A stretch of DNA of 64,000 nucleotides. Source: Marilutibacter penaei (lineage in GTDB: Bacteria > Pseudomonadota > Gammaproteobacteria > Xanthomonadales > Xanthomonadaceae). The stretch spans positions 372,001-436,000 of the forward strand of contig NZ_JACHTE010000001.1 of assembly GCF_014145395.1 (NCBI RefSeq), read 5' to 3'. Both the position numbers and the translations under genes were made by a program. The notes beneath the pieces were generated by a model. The model had not been told where the DNA came from. It searched no databases and saw only the letters and a list, made by a program, of their open reading frames with translations. The number at the start of each line of letters is the position of its first letter. The stretch's first letter is position 1. Shown piece after piece: positions 36,089 to 48,970 of the stretch.

Positions 36089-36244
36089 GTGGCGGGATTC
36101 CGTGACTTCGGGCAGGGGCCCGGGATGCGTGGACCTGCGATTGTAGCGAAGCGGCCGCAACGGGCGGTGAGTGTTTTCCGGCGGAACTAAACCCTCGCGA
36201 TGCCACGCGCATCCATCCTTCATCCCGACAGCATGGACACGCCC

Positions 36245-36925
36245 ATGATCCGACACACGATCCGACTCCTCCCGCTGGCGTGCGCGCTTGCGCTCGCCCC
36301 CACGCTTGCCGGCGCCCAGCAGAGCATCGACAAGGTCAACGGCAGCATCACCGCGGAGGCCGGCCAGGCCTACGGCGACCTCGAAACGGTCAACGGCAGC
36401 ATCCGCATCGGCGAGAACGCCACCGTGCGGGATGCCGAAACCGTCAATGGCAGCATCAAGGTGGGCGCGTCCGCCCGGGTGGAAGACCTGGAAACCGTCA
36501 ACGGCGGCATCCGGCTGGAAGAAGGCGTCGTCGCGAGCGGTGGCCTTTCCACGGTGAATGGCGGCATCTATGTCGGCAATCGCGGCCAGGTCGGCGACGA
36601 CATCGACACCGTCAACGGCGCGATCGGGCTGGTGGCCGCGGTGGTCGGTGGCGACATCGAAACCGTCAACGGGGACCTCACCGTCGGGGCGGGGTCGCAT
36701 GTCCGCGGCGGCATCCATTACGAAAAGCCCACGGGCCAATGGCTGAACCTGGGCAATCGCAAGAACGATCCGCCGCGCGTGGTGATCGGTCCCAATGCCG
36801 TGGTCGACGGCACCCTCGTGTTCGAGCGCGAAGTGAAGCTCTACGTGCATGACACCGCGCGTACCGGCGCGATCAGCGGCGCCACCGCGATGCGCTACAG
36901 CAGCGACACCGCGCCCCAGGACTGA
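36245..36925 (+). CDS. Exported protein with seven 18-19-residue TVNGSI beta repeats
   Basis: About 226 residues: a signal peptide ([19 protein letters not shown]) then seven near-exact repeats, each opening V-N-G-(S/G/A/D)-(I/L) and preceded by E/D/S-T, at 18-19-residue spacing. The first five have xVNGSI or xVNGGI; the last is [17 protein letters not shown] repeat of this length and pattern, one beta strand per face, predicts a small right-handed beta-helix or bactofilin-like stack. The C-terminal 60 residues are unrelated and may cap it. Function unknown; periplasmic or outer-membrane location is inferred. Two other in-frame starts (36200, 36233) exist and no Shine-Dalgarno decides between them. 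Confidence 0.7.
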   Translation: MIRHTIRLLPLACALALAPTLAGAQQSIDKVNGSITAEAGQAYGDLETVNGSIRIGENATVRDAETVNGSIKVGASARVEDLETVNGGIRLEEGVVASGGLSTVNGGIYVGNRGQVGDDIDTVNGAIGLVAAVVGGDIETVNGDLTVGAGSHVRGGIHYEKPTGQWLNLGNRKNDPPRVVIGPNAVVDGTLVFEREVKLYVHDTARTGAISGATAMRYSSDTAPQD

Positions 36926-36970
36926 ACGGGGCCGAGGCCGCCGTCGCCGGCAGGGCGTCGGCGACCGTCG

Positions 36971-36976
36971 TATCAT
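36971..36976 (+). promoter_or_regulatory. Candidate -10 box ahead of the M28 peptidase
   Basis: TATCAT, 32 bases before the ATG at 37008, in a GC-rich gap. The same hexamer occurs ahead of rpsU. No clear -35 is visible. Confidence 0.3.
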
Positions 36977-37007
36977 CGGGCCTTCGTTGCATGCCCCCGG
37001 AGGCCCG

Positions 37008-38741
37008 ATGTCCCGTCGCACCCCGCTCCACGCCGCCACCCAGGCAGTCGCCGCCGCCCTCGTGCTGTCGGCCTGCAGCCCGCAGGCTCCCGATACCGGG
37101 ACCGACGCGAACCCGGCGGAGGCAACCGCCACCGCGCCGGCCCATGCCTTCGAGGCCGCGATCACCGAGGCCGACTTCGCCGAGCGCGTGAAGACCCTCT
37201 CGTCCGACGCATTCGAGGGCCGCGCGCCTGGCAGCAACGGCGAGACGCTGACACTCGACTACCTCAAGTCGCAGTTCGAGGCGATGGGCCTGCAGCCGGG
37301 CAATGGCGACAGCTGGTTCCAGGACGTGCCGATGGTCGAGACCACCGCCGACGAGTCCACGGTGCTGAAGCTCGACGTCAAGGGCACCCCGCGCGACCTG
37401 CAGTTCGGCAGCGACATGGTCATCGGCACCCGCACCGGCCAGGCGCAGATCGACATCGAAGCCAGCGACCTGGTCTTCGTCGGCTACGGCGTCAATGCCC
37501 CCGAACTCGGGTGGAACGACTACGAAGGCGTGGACGTCAAGGGCAAGACCGTGGTGATGTTCGTCAACGACCCGGGCTTCCACACCGGGGACGCATCGCT
37601 GTTCGAAGGCCAGCGCATGACGTACTACGGCCGCTGGACCTACAAGTACGAGGAAGCGGCGCGACAGGGTGCAGCCGCCGCGATCATCATCCACGACACC
37701 GAAGGCGCGTCCTATGGCTGGGACGTGGTGAAGAACTCATGGTCCGGTGCCCAGTTCGACCTGCGCGCAGCGGACGATCCGGAACCGCGCCTGCAGGCCC
37801 AGGGCTGGATCACCGGCGATGTCGCCCGCAGCCTGCTCGCCGACCTCGGGCAGGACCTCGATGCGCTCTACCAGTCCGCGAACCGCAAGGGCTTCAAGGC
37901 GATCCCACTGGATGCCACCCTCTCGCTCGACCTCAAGAGCACGATCGCCGAGAAGTCCTCGAAGAACGTGGTCGCCAAGTTGCCGGGCAGCACGCGCCCG
38001 GACGAAGCGGTCGTGTACATGGCGCACTGGGACCACCTGGGCAACCATGGCCACGACGGCGAGGCGCCCGAGGGCGAGGACCACATCTACAACGGCGCGG
38101 TCGACAATGCGACCGGCGTCGCCGGCATCATGGAGATCGCCGAGGCCTTCGCCGCACAGGACCCGGCGCCGGAGCGCTCGGTGCTGTTCGTCGCGGTGAC
38201 CCTCGAGGAATCCGGCCTGCTCGGCTCCAAGTACTACGTCGCGCACCCGGCCATTCCGCTGGCCGACACCGTCGGCGTGATCAACCTCGACGCGATGCCG
38301 GTGATCGGCAAGTCGAAGGACATGACCGTCATCGGCCTCGGCAACTCGGAGCTGGAGGACATGCTGAAGGTGCATGCCGACGCCCAGGGCCGCACGCTGG
38401 TGGCCGAGGCGACGCCGCAGAGCGGCTTCTACTTCCGTTCCGACCACTTCAACTTCGCCAAGGCCGGCGTGCCCGCGCTGTATGCCAAGGGTGGCGACGA
38501 TCTGGTCGACGGTGGCACCGAGGCCGGCCACGCGGCCCAGCGAGACTACCGCGACAACCGCTACCACAAGGCCGCGGACGAGTTCAGCGAGGACTGGAAG
38601 TTCGACGGCGTGATGCAGGACCTCGAGGCCCTGTACGGCGTCGGCCGCGACCTCGCCGGGAGCGACGCGCGTCCGACCTGGTATGAAGGCAATGCCTTCC
38701 GCGCCGCGCAGGAAAAGCTGCTGGAATCCGCCGGCAAATAA
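37008..38741 (+). CDS. M28-family lipoprotein metallopeptidase
   Basis: A 577-residue lipoprotein (lipobox LSAC in [12 protein letters not shown]) with a PA-like insert (about residues 150-270) inside an M28 zinc aminopeptidase domain. The zinc ligands are in [11 protein letters not shown] (His, Asp), [19 protein letters not shown] (bridging Asp), [14 protein letters not shown] (Glu pair) and a late DRYH-type histidine in [11 protein letters not shown]. All expected ligands are present. It likely removes N-terminal residues from peptides at the cell surface, working with the S9 enzymes. A GGAGG Shine-Dalgarno precedes the ATG at 37008. Confidence 0.92.
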   Translation: MSRRTPLHAATQAVAAALVLSACSPQAPDTGTDANPAEATATAPAHAFEAAITEADFAERVKTLSSDAFEGRAPGSNGETLTLDYLKSQFEAMGLQPGNGDSWFQDVPMVETTADESTVLKLDVKGTPRDLQFGSDMVIGTRTGQAQIDIEASDLVFVGYGVNAPELGWNDYEGVDVKGKTVVMFVNDPGFHTGDASLFEGQRMTYYGRWTYKYEEAARQGAAAAIIIHDTEGASYGWDVVKNSWSGAQFDLRAADDPEPRLQAQGWITGDVARSLLADLGQDLDALYQSANRKGFKAIPLDATLSLDLKSTIAEKSSKNVVAKLPGSTRPDEAVVYMAHWDHLGNHGHDGEAPEGEDHIYNGAVDNATGVAGIMEIAEAFAAQDPAPERSVLFVAVTLEESGLLGSKYYVAHPAIPLADTVGVINLDAMPVIGKSKDMTVIGLGNSELEDMLKVHADAQGRTLVAEATPQSGFYFRSDHFNFAKAGVPALYAKGGDDLVDGGTEAGHAAQRDYRDNRYHKAADEFSEDWKFDGVMQDLEALYGVGRDLAGSDARPTWYEGNAFRAAQEKLLESAGK

Positions 38742-38762
38742 CCGCCGGTTCGCACGCCATGA

Positions 38763-38791
38763 CGACGGCGCCTTCGGGCGCCGTCGCTGTT
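38763..38791 (+). terminator. Intrinsic terminator with a UUCG loop
   Basis: CGACGGCGCC (38763-38772), loop TTCG, then GGCGCCGTCG (38777-38786) and CTGTTTTC. A very stable tetraloop hairpin 22 bases after the M28 peptidase stop. Confidence 0.8.
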
Positions 38792-38828
38792 TTCGGCTAC
38801 GCTGTCGCTCCCCCGCCCCGGCCGCGCC

Positions 38829-39590
38829 ATGAGCCTCTCCCCGCCCCCGTTCCTCGACGCCGTCCGCGACCGCGGCTTCTGTTTCGTCGAGGCCGATGTC
38901 ATGCGGGCCTGGCTGGAGGATGAAGGTTCACTCGGGGACTGGGGCCCCTTCGTCGACAGCTGGAACCGGCTCGAACCGGACCGCTACCTGGCCCAACTCG
39001 GCAAGCAGCGCCGTCGCCGGCATGCGGTGTTCCGGCTCGAACACGGTGTCGAGGGCGCGCGCGTGCAGCCCTGCCCCCACCAGCCGCACTACCAGAGCCT
39101 GGCCTACAACACGCTGCAGGGCGACATCGAGCGCTGGTTCGAGCCGATCGAAGCGAGCGTCGCACAGGGCGAGAGCCTGAAGGCGATCCTGCGCCACTGC
39201 CATGCGCTGTTCGCCTCCCTGGCGCCGGGCGTCGCCGCCTGGCACGCCGAGGTCCACCAGTTCCGGATCGAGGCGCAGGCGGATGTCCCGGGGCAACCCA
39301 CGCCCGAAGGCATGCACCGCGATGGGGTCGACTACGTGCTGGTGCTGATGGTCGACCGGGAGAACGTGGCCCGCGGCACCACCCGCATCCACGACATGCA
39401 AGGCCGCGAAGTGGGTGCCTTCACCCTCGCGCGCGCCTTCGATGCCGCCCTGGTCGACGATGCCCGCGTCTTCCACGGTGTCACGCCGGTCGAAGCCCTC
39501 GACCCCGCGCTGCCCTCGCACCGGGACGTGCTGGTGGTGACCCTTCGCGACGCCGACCGCACGCCGGATCCCGGCCTTCAGCCCAGGTAG
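38829..39590 (+). CDS. 2OG-Fe(II) dioxygenase family protein (PF10014-like)
   Basis: A 253-residue protein. The iron triad is readable: His163 and Asp165 in EGMHRDGVDYVLVLMVD and His216 in ARVFHGVTPVEALDP, with GGTT-like text (VARGTTRIHD) between them. This layout matches the 2OG-Fe dioxygenase family that includes amino-acid hydroxylases such as L-isoleucine dioxygenase. The 2-oxoglutarate-binding Arg is probably in LPSHRDVLVVTLRD. Substrate not predictable from sequence; a free amino acid or a related small molecule is the best guess. It is convergent with the LysR gene and overlaps its 3' end by 13 bases. Confidence 0.75.
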   Translation: MSLSPPPFLDAVRDRGFCFVEADVMRAWLEDEGSLGDWGPFVDSWNRLEPDRYLAQLGKQRRRRHAVFRLEHGVEGARVQPCPHQPHYQSLAYNTLQGDIERWFEPIEASVAQGESLKAILRHCHALFASLAPGVAAWHAEVHQFRIEAQADVPGQPTPEGMHRDGVDYVLVLMVDRENVARGTTRIHDMQGREVGAFTLARAFDAALVDDARVFHGVTPVEALDPALPSHRDVLVVTLRDADRTPDPGLQPR

Positions 39591-40633
39591 GTGCTCTGCT
39601 GCGGCAGGTGGTTGAGCGTCGTGCGCGTGGGCGGGCGACCCAGCCGCGGCTCCCCGACGTCGGCATAGCCCGCATCCCAGGCACGGGGTGGCGGCCATAG
39701 GGGACGTGCGCTGCCATCGATGGCGCGCCGGATGTCGTCCGCCGGCAACTGCGGCGCGAGCAGGCGGATCAGGTCGACGGTGTAATCGCGCAGCACCCGA
39801 CCCGAGGGCACCAGGGCCCAGGCCACGCACTCCGGCAGGCTGGACTCGACCTCGAGCACCGCGAACTCCTCCCGGTCGGCATCCTCCACTGCCAGCTCGC
39901 CAACCAGCCCCACCCCCAGGCCAGCGCGCACGTACACCTTGATGAGGTCCGCATCCTGCGCGGAACAGGCGAAGCGTGCACGCAGGCCCGCCTGCCCGAG
40001 CACCCGCCGCAGCGACGAGTCAGGCCGCCGCGACGCGTCGTAGGTCACCAGCGCATGCCGTGCGAGTTCCACCAGGGTCACCGGGCGGTCCAGGCTGGCC
40101 AGCGGATGGACGCGCGGCACCATCACCACGCGCTTCCAGCTGAACAGGGGCAGGGAAATCCCCGCCGGGACCCGGTCGCCCGCGGTGCTGAGCAGGATCA
40201 TGTCGGCCCGGCTGTCCTCCAGCCGTTCGGTCGGCTCCCCTTCGCCCAGGTGGTGGATGCGCACGTCCAGCTGCGGATAGCGCTTGGTCAGGATGGCGAG
40301 CACGGGCGGCAGCAGGTGCCGTGCATAGGTCTGGGGCATCGTCAGGTTGAGCTCGCCGGCGCCCTCGCCCCGCACATTGGCGGCATAGGCGCGGATGTTG
40401 CCCACGTCATTGACGATCCGGCGCGCGAGGCGGATCACTTCCTGTCCGGCGGGCGTGATCCCGGCGATGCTCCGGCCACGCCGCGCCAGCACCTGGAAGC
40501 CCAACTCGTCCTCCAGCAGCTTCAGGTGCCGTGACAGGCTGGGCTGGCTGGCATGCATGGTTTCGGCGGCCGCGCTGATGTTCAGCTCGGCCTCGACGAT
40601 TGCCAACAGGCAACGGAGTTCTTTCAATGTCAT
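39578..40633 (-). CDS. LysR-type transcriptional regulator, CysB-like
   Basis: A 351-residue regulator. The N-terminal winged helix-turn-helix is clear (MTLKELRCLLAIVEAELNIS, then ETMHASQPSLSRHLKLLEDE), and the following FQVLARRGRSIAGITPAGQE matches the CysB/Cbl branch best. The effector domain (about 90-310) is longer than usual at the C-terminus. CysB-type proteins sense O-acetylserine or sulfur compounds; the ligand here is unknown. ATG 40633 is chosen because it aligns with the family start; the frame continues open 174 bases upstream without homology. The two subtilase genes start 0.6 kb upstream and diverge from it; regulation of them is a guess. Confidence 0.88.
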   Translation of the reverse strand: MTLKELRCLLAIVEAELNISAAAETMHASQPSLSRHLKLLEDELGFQVLARRGRSIAGITPAGQEVIRLARRIVNDVGNIRAYAANVRGEGAGELNLTMPQTYARHLLPPVLAILTKRYPQLDVRIHHLGEGEPTERLEDSRADMILLSTAGDRVPAGISLPLFSWKRVVMVPRVHPLASLDRPVTLVELARHALVTYDASRRPDSSLRRVLGQAGLRARFACSAQDADLIKVYVRAGLGVGLVGELAVEDADREEFAVLEVESSLPECVAWALVPSGRVLRDYTVDLIRLLAPQLPADDIRRAIDGSARPLWPPPRAWDAGYADVGEPRLGRPPTRTTLNHLPQQSTYLG

Positions 40634-40769
40634 GCGGCAACATCCTTGCGTCATCCAGCAAACAACACGCAGCCGTCCGACGACGGCAACGCTGCGAGAT
40701 CGCAGGACCGCTCTGTACCGCTCCTGGCCATGCCCATGAGCCGGAGCCGGCCCACCTCTTGTGGTGCTC

Positions 40770-40783
40770 GTATATCGATATAC
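40770..40783. promoter_or_regulatory. Perfect 14-bp palindrome, possible LysR operator
   Basis: GTATATCGATATAC is its own reverse complement and is AT-rich in a GC-rich genome. It is 137 bases upstream of the CysB-like start and 438 bases from the first subtilase start. LysR regulators bind interrupted dyads and commonly repress their own gene, so this is a candidate site; no second copy exists ahead of the second subtilase. Confidence 0.4.
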
Positions 40784-40982
40784 CACGGCAGGACCGAGCC
40801 CGGTCAAGCCGGGAGCGGAGTTCCGCGTACCGGTGTCTCAAAGACGACGACGGACTTATAGAGAAAACAAATAAGCAAATCCGGAGATTCACTCAAACGA
40901 TTGCCGGATAAGCTCATTTGATATCGGCATTGGACGCACGCCGTCACGCGCAGTTCACTTGGGCCGTCGGCACGAGGGGGAG

Positions 40983-41023
40983 GCCATGCAACGGGGCGCC
41001 TAGTCCACGCCCCGTTGCATGGC
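40983..41023 (+). promoter_or_regulatory. Leader stem-loop of subtilase 1
   Basis: GCCATGCAACGGGGCG (40983-40998) pairs perfectly with CGCCCCGTTGCATGGC (41008-41023) around the loop CCTAGTCCA. It ends 198 bases before the GTG. There is no T-run after it. The second subtilase has a stem-loop at the same distance with an almost identical loop but a different stem. Confidence 0.7.
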
Positions 41024-41220
41024 GCAGGGTAACGGCCGCGCATGACGGTTCCATGTGATGCGCACCAGTCCGGGCACCTGATCGCGTTGTGTCGTCAGCC
41101 ATCGCGTACAGGCCCCGCCTTCACGGCGGAACCAGGGGAAAGGCCCAACGCGTTTGCGATCAGACCCGCGGACACGCGTGTACCGCGGCAACACTCAGTA
41201 CAGCCAGTGAGGGTAGTATC

Positions 41221-43116
<1,896 letters not shown>

Positions 43117-43159
43117 GCGGCCCTGCCACCCGCCTTTGATCAGGGCGGTTGGACGTCCA

Positions 43160-43193
43160 CATGAGCCCCGGCCTGCCCGGGGCTCATGCTTTT
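43160..43193 (+). terminator. Terminator of subtilase 1
   Basis: CATGAGCCCCGG (43160-43171) pairs with CCGGGGCTCATG (43177-43188), followed by CTTTTGG. Perfect 12-bp stem with a five-base loop; T-run short. The equivalent hairpin follows copy 2. Confidence 0.75.
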
Positions 43194-43448
43194 GGGCGGA
43201 TGGGGGCGTCGCGGCGTGCCTGGCGGCCGGCGCGGTTCCGGCACGCGATCACGCAACGGGACACCTGTCCCAATGAGGGCGCCTTCCGCCCCGCGCCCCG
43301 AATCCGTGCACTGCGGCGGCTTCGCTCCGGCACTCCGTCTCAGTTACCGCCGCTTTCAGGCCCGAGGCTGAAAGACGAATGACTCATCTGATATTGGTAT
43401 TGGACGCCAGCCTTCGCGGCGCGTTCACTTGGGACGCCGGCCGCGGGG

Positions 43449-43492
43449 GAGCCAAGTGCCGGGTCGCCCCTGTCCAGGCCCCAGCACGGCTC
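43449..43492 (+). promoter_or_regulatory. Leader stem-loop of subtilase 2
   Basis: GAGCCAAGTGCCGGG (43449-43463) pairs with GCCCCAGCACGGCTC (43478-43492): 12 pairs with a two-base bulge (AA) and one mismatch, plus three more pairs (GCC/GGC) closing a CCTGTCCA loop. The loop is almost the same as in copy 1 (CCTAGTCCA) but the stem is different in sequence. It ends 196 bases before the GTG at 43688. Confidence 0.65.
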
Positions 43493-43687
43493 AAGCGTAT
43501 CGGCTGCGCATGACGAGTTCATGAAACGCGCGGCCAACGTTTGCATCTGCACTTCGTACCGGCTGCCATCGCACGTCGGCGCTGCCATCCCATGGCAGCC
43601 CAGGGGAAGTCCGACACGCGTTTGCGATCGACACCGCGGCGGCATGAGGCCCCGCGGAACATCAATACAGCCAGTGAGGGTAGTATC

Positions 43688-45580
<1,893 letters not shown>

Positions 45581-45623
45581 GCGGGCCCGCCACCCGCCTT
45601 TGAACAGGCAGGTTGAAGCACAC

Positions 45624-45656
45624 GCGAGCCCCGGCCAGCCCGGGGCTCGCGTTTTC
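45624..45656 (+). terminator. Terminator of subtilase 2
   Basis: GCGAGCCCCGG (45624-45634) pairs with CCGGGGCTCGC (45640-45650), followed by GTTTTCTTG. Counterpart of the copy 1 terminator, with the outer stem bases changed on both sides so that pairing is kept. Confidence 0.8.
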
Positions 45657-45814
45657 TTGAAGGCCCGATACCGATCCCGCCACCGGGCATGACGGCCACC
45701 CGGCTGCCCGCACGCCACAGCGTGGAGGTGAGGACATCGCCCCCCGGAGCACTCGGCCGGCGACGCAGCACCCAGGGGCCGCACCCGCCCTTCCGGACCT
45801 TGGATGACAGGCAA

Positions 45815-45850
45815 TAAAAAGCCCCGCAGGCAGGGGGGGCCGGCGGGGCT
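45815..45850 (-). terminator. Probable polA terminator
   Basis: AGCCCCGC (45820-45827) pairs with GCGGGGCT (45843-45850). On the minus strand the hairpin is followed by TTTTATT. It lies about 230 bases after the polA stop, with no other leftward gene in between. Confidence 0.65.
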
Positions 45851-46080
45851 GGGGAACGGCGCCTGGGGAGGGGCAGACCGTTCCGGGGGGATCACTCCAG
45901 GGGAGGGGAGAGATCTCGCGACAGGCGTTGCACCTGTCGCGACCTATATGACCACTTTCCACATGGATGGTTCGTGAAGATTCCGGTTAAGAAAATGTTG
46001 GATTCAGATTGGGTTCACGGCGCCAAATCGGGCAAACACTCACATCGCTGAATGCCTTTGTTTTCAAGGGTTCCAGCGGC

Positions 46081-48861
46081 TCAATGCGCTTCTTCCCAAT
46101 TGCTTCCCACGCCGCTGTCGACGACCAGCGGAACGCGTAGCTCCGCAGCCGCGCACATGCGCTCGACCACCGCTTCCAGGAGTGTGTCGACGAAACCGGT
46201 CTCCACCTCGAACACGAGCTCGTCGTGGACCTGCAGCACCATCAGTGCGTGCTCGCGATGCGCCTCCAGCCAGCCATCGATGTCGATCATGGCGCGCTTG
46301 ATGATGTCGGCAGCCGTGCCCTGCATCGGCGCATTGATCGCCGCGCGCTCGGCACCGGCCCGCAGGCCCTGGTTGCGGGCATGGATCTGGTCGAGATAGA
46401 GGCGCCGGCCGAATACCGTCTCCACGTAGCCGCGTTCGCGCGCCTGTTCGCGCGTGCGCTCCATGAACTCCCGGACACCCGGATAGCGATTGAAGTACTG
46501 GGCGATGTAGTCCTGCGCTTCGCCCCTCGGCACGCCCAGCTGCTTCGCCAGGCCAAAGGCGCTCATGCCGTACATCAGGCCGAAGTTGATCGCCTTCGCG
46601 GCTCGCCGCTCGTTCGGCTCGACGGCGTCGATCGGCTTGCCGAAGACCTCGGCCGCCGTCGCGCGGTGGATGTCCGCGCCCGACGCGAAGGCCTCGACCA
46701 GGCCGGCATCACCGGACAGGTGCGCCATGATCCTCAATTCGATCTGCGAGTAGTCGCAGGCGACGATGCGCCGCCCTTCCGGCGCCACGAAGGCGGTGCG
46801 GATGCGGCGCCCGTCGTCGGTGCGGATCGGGATGTTCTGCAGGTTCGGGTCGCTGGAGGCCAGCCGACCCGTGGCCGCGCCGGCCTGGTGGTAGCTGGTG
46901 TGCACGCGGCCCGTGTCCGGATTGATCATCTCCGGCAGCTTGTCGGTATAGGTGCTGCGCAGCTTGGCCAGCCCGCGATACTCGAGGATCACCCGCGGCA
47001 GCTCGTGCTGGTCGGCGATCGCTTCCAGCGCTTCCTCGTTGGTGCTGGGCGCGCCCTTGGGGGTCTTCACCAGGGCCGGCAGTCCTAGTTCGTCGAACAG
47101 CAGCGCGCCGAGCTGCTTGGGCGAATCGAGGTTGAACGTGCGCCCGGCCAGCTCCGTCGCCTTCTGCTGGGCGGCGAGCATGCGCCTGGAGAGGTCGGCG
47201 GACTGCCGGCGCAGCTCGTCGGCGTCGACGCGGACGCCGTTGGCCTCGATGCGCTCGAGCACCTGCACCAGCGGCATCTCGATGTCGCGGTAGACGCGCT
47301 CGAGCGTGGGTTCCTGCGCGAGACGGGCGGACAGCACGCGATGCAGGCGCAGGGTGACGTCGGCATCCTCGGCGGCGTAGCGGGTGGCGTCGTCCAGCGC
47401 CACCTTGTCGAAGGTGATCGCCTTGGCGCCCTTGCCAGCGACGTCGGCGTACTTGACCGTCTCGTAGCCCAGGTAGTGGCGGGCGAGCGAGTCCATGTCG
47501 TGGCGGGTCGCCGTGGCATTGAGCACGAAGCTCTCGAGCATGGTGTCGTCGGCGTAGCCGCGCACCTCGACGCCGTGGCGACGCAGCACCTGCAGGTCGT
47601 ACTTGCCGTGCTGGCCGACCTTGCGGATCGCGGCGTCCTGCAGCACCGGGCGGAGCGCATCGAGCACGGCCCCACGGTCGAGCTGCGCGGGCATGCCGGG
47701 GTAGTCGTGGGCGACCGGGATGTAGCAGGCCTCGCCCGGGTCGATGGCGAAGCTCAAGCCCACCAGGTTCGCCTGCATCGGGTCGAGCGCATCGGTCTCG
47801 CAGTCGAAGGCGAACCCGTCGGCCGATGCAAGGCGTGCCGTCCAGGCGTCCAACGCCTCGCCGCTGTCCACGCAGGTGTATTCGCCCGGCGCCGCCAGCG
47901 CCGGATCGGGCGCCTCGCCGGTCGGCGCGGATTTCGCGTAGCCGGCGGCGGTGTTGCGCGTACCGGCCTGCCCCGCGGCCGAGGCCCGGTCGTCGCTCGC
48001 GGCGCCACCGTCCAGGTCCTTCAGTGCCTGCTTGAAACCGTACCGGGCGTAGAGCGTGCGCAGGACGCCCGTGTCGGCGTCGCGCAGGGCCAGGTCGGTC
48101 GGCCCGGCATCGAGCGCGACGTCGGTCCGGATCGTCACGAGGGTGCGGTTGAGCGGCAGGCGGTCGAGCGCCTCGCGCAGGTTGTCGCCGATCTTGCCCT
48201 TGATTTCGTCGGCGTGCTCGATGACCCCGTCGAGGCTGTCGTAGGCCTCCAGCCACTTGGCGGCGGTCTTGGGGCCGCACTTGGTCACGCCGGGGACGTT
48301 GTCGACCGCATCGCCCATCAGCGCCAGGTAGTCGACGATCTGGTCCGGCCTGACCCCGAACTTGTCCATCACGGCCGCGTCCGAGTCCATCCGGCTGCCG
48401 GACATCGTATTGACCAGTCCGACGTGCGGGCGGACGAGCTGGGCGAAGTCCTTGTCGCCGGTGGAGATCGTCACGTCGATGCCGTCGGCCGCCGCCTGCA
48501 ACGCGAGCGTGCCGATCACGTCGTCGGCCTCCACGCCCGGCACCCGCAGGATCGGCATGCCCAGCGCCTCGACGATGTCGCACATCGGCTGCACCTGCGC
48601 GCGAAGCTCGTCTGGCATCGGCGGGCGGTTCGCCTTGTAGTCGGCGTACAGCTCGTCGCGGAAGGTCTTGCCCGGCGCATCGACCACGAAGGCAACGTAC
48701 TCCGGCCGCTCCTTGAGGGTGGAGCGCAGCATGTTGACGACGCCGAACAGCGCGCCGGTGGGCTCGCCGGCCTCGTTGCTCAGGGGTGGCAGCGCGTGGA
48801 AGGCGCGGTAGAGGTAGCTGGATCCGTCGATCAGGACCAGGCGTCGGGCATCGGTCTCCAT
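46081..48861 (-). CDS. polA: DNA polymerase I
   Basis: A 926-residue enzyme with all three domains. The 5' nuclease domain fills residues 1-290 (LVLIDGSSYLYRAFHAL, GDKDFAQLV). The 3'-5' proofreading domain (about 320-520) has intact metal ligands in FDCETDALDP, HGKYDLQVL and YAAEDADVTLRLH. The polymerase domain shows DYSQIELRIMAHLSGD, RRAAKAINFGLMYGMSAFG and VLQVHDELVFEVE. It fills gaps and removes primers. Length matches the gammaproteobacterial family. It is divergent from a DUF2782-type lipoprotein gene, a pairing also seen in other gammaproteobacteria. Confidence 0.98.
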   Translation of the reverse strand: METDARRLVLIDGSSYLYRAFHALPPLSNEAGEPTGALFGVVNMLRSTLKERPEYVAFVVDAPGKTFRDELYADYKANRPPMPDELRAQVQPMCDIVEALGMPILRVPGVEADDVIGTLALQAAADGIDVTISTGDKDFAQLVRPHVGLVNTMSGSRMDSDAAVMDKFGVRPDQIVDYLALMGDAVDNVPGVTKCGPKTAAKWLEAYDSLDGVIEHADEIKGKIGDNLREALDRLPLNRTLVTIRTDVALDAGPTDLALRDADTGVLRTLYARYGFKQALKDLDGGAASDDRASAAGQAGTRNTAAGYAKSAPTGEAPDPALAAPGEYTCVDSGEALDAWTARLASADGFAFDCETDALDPMQANLVGLSFAIDPGEACYIPVAHDYPGMPAQLDRGAVLDALRPVLQDAAIRKVGQHGKYDLQVLRRHGVEVRGYADDTMLESFVLNATATRHDMDSLARHYLGYETVKYADVAGKGAKAITFDKVALDDATRYAAEDADVTLRLHRVLSARLAQEPTLERVYRDIEMPLVQVLERIEANGVRVDADELRRQSADLSRRMLAAQQKATELAGRTFNLDSPKQLGALLFDELGLPALVKTPKGAPSTNEEALEAIADQHELPRVILEYRGLAKLRSTYTDKLPEMINPDTGRVHTSYHQAGAATGRLASSDPNLQNIPIRTDDGRRIRTAFVAPEGRRIVACDYSQIELRIMAHLSGDAGLVEAFASGADIHRATAAEVFGKPIDAVEPNERRAAKAINFGLMYGMSAFGLAKQLGVPRGEAQDYIAQYFNRYPGVREFMERTREQARERGYVETVFGRRLYLDQIHARNQGLRAGAERAAINAPMQGTAADIIKRAMIDIDGWLEAHREHALMVLQVHDELVFEVETGFVDTLLEAVVERMCAAAELRVPLVVDSGVGSNWEEAH

Positions 48862-48970
48862 GCCCCGATTCTACGCGTGCGCGACCCGCATCCGGTCGCG
48901 GGCGCTCACGTCACCGGCGCATCGGACCGCGTATGCTCGGCGCTCGTCCCGTTGCTGCAAGGAATCCGCC

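Larger units (their letters stand above)
40634..41220. promoter_or_regulatory. Regulatory gap between the CysB-like gene and the first subtilase
   Basis: A 587-base gap with no convincing gene, much richer in A and T than its surroundings around 40845-40930. It contains a 14-base palindrome (40770-40783), the start of a segment duplicated ahead of the second subtilase (from 40913), a perfect 16-bp stem-loop (40983-41023) and GAGGGT just ahead of the GTG at 41221. Both divergent genes must be controlled from here. Confidence 0.6.
43117..43687 (+). promoter_or_regulatory. Gap between the two subtilase genes
   Basis: A 571-base gap holding the terminator of copy 1 (43160-43193), then about 190 bases with no match to the region ahead of copy 1 and no gene (including a CTTTCAG/CTGAAAG hairpin near 43354-43375). 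From 43383 it holds the duplicated leader of copy 2. Copy 2 therefore appears to be transcribed from its own promoter. Confidence 0.6.
45581..46080. other. Gap after the second subtilase
   Basis: A 500-base gap holding the subtilase 2 terminator, the polA terminator and, at about 45945-46080, an unusually AT-rich stretch with no gene, no repeat and no recognised motif. Since polA ends at 46081 and reads leftward, this stretch is not needed by either neighbour as a promoter. Confidence 0.5.

Noticed and set aside
36311-36720. The VNGSI repeat DNA as a CRISPR array or minisatellite
   Set aside because: The periodicity is in the protein; DNA repeats vary at third positions, and the spacing is in coding frame.
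34553-37237. gpmI as an 894-residue protein
   Set aside because: The first 383 codons lie antisense to the repeat protein and the M28 peptidase and have no family match. The GTG at 36088 gives the normal length.
40983-41023. The leader stem-loop as an intrinsic terminator
   Set aside because: No T-run on either side, it follows no gene on the plus strand, and it lies upstream of the gene start.
41089-41220. An upstream ATG start for subtilase 1
   Set aside because: It would place 44 residues before the signal peptide. The GTG at 41221 has a good ribosome-binding site that is duplicated ahead of copy 2.
46709-48583. A 624-codon minus-strand frame inside polA
   Set aside because: Same strand but a different frame from polA, with Arg/Gly-rich translation and no motif.
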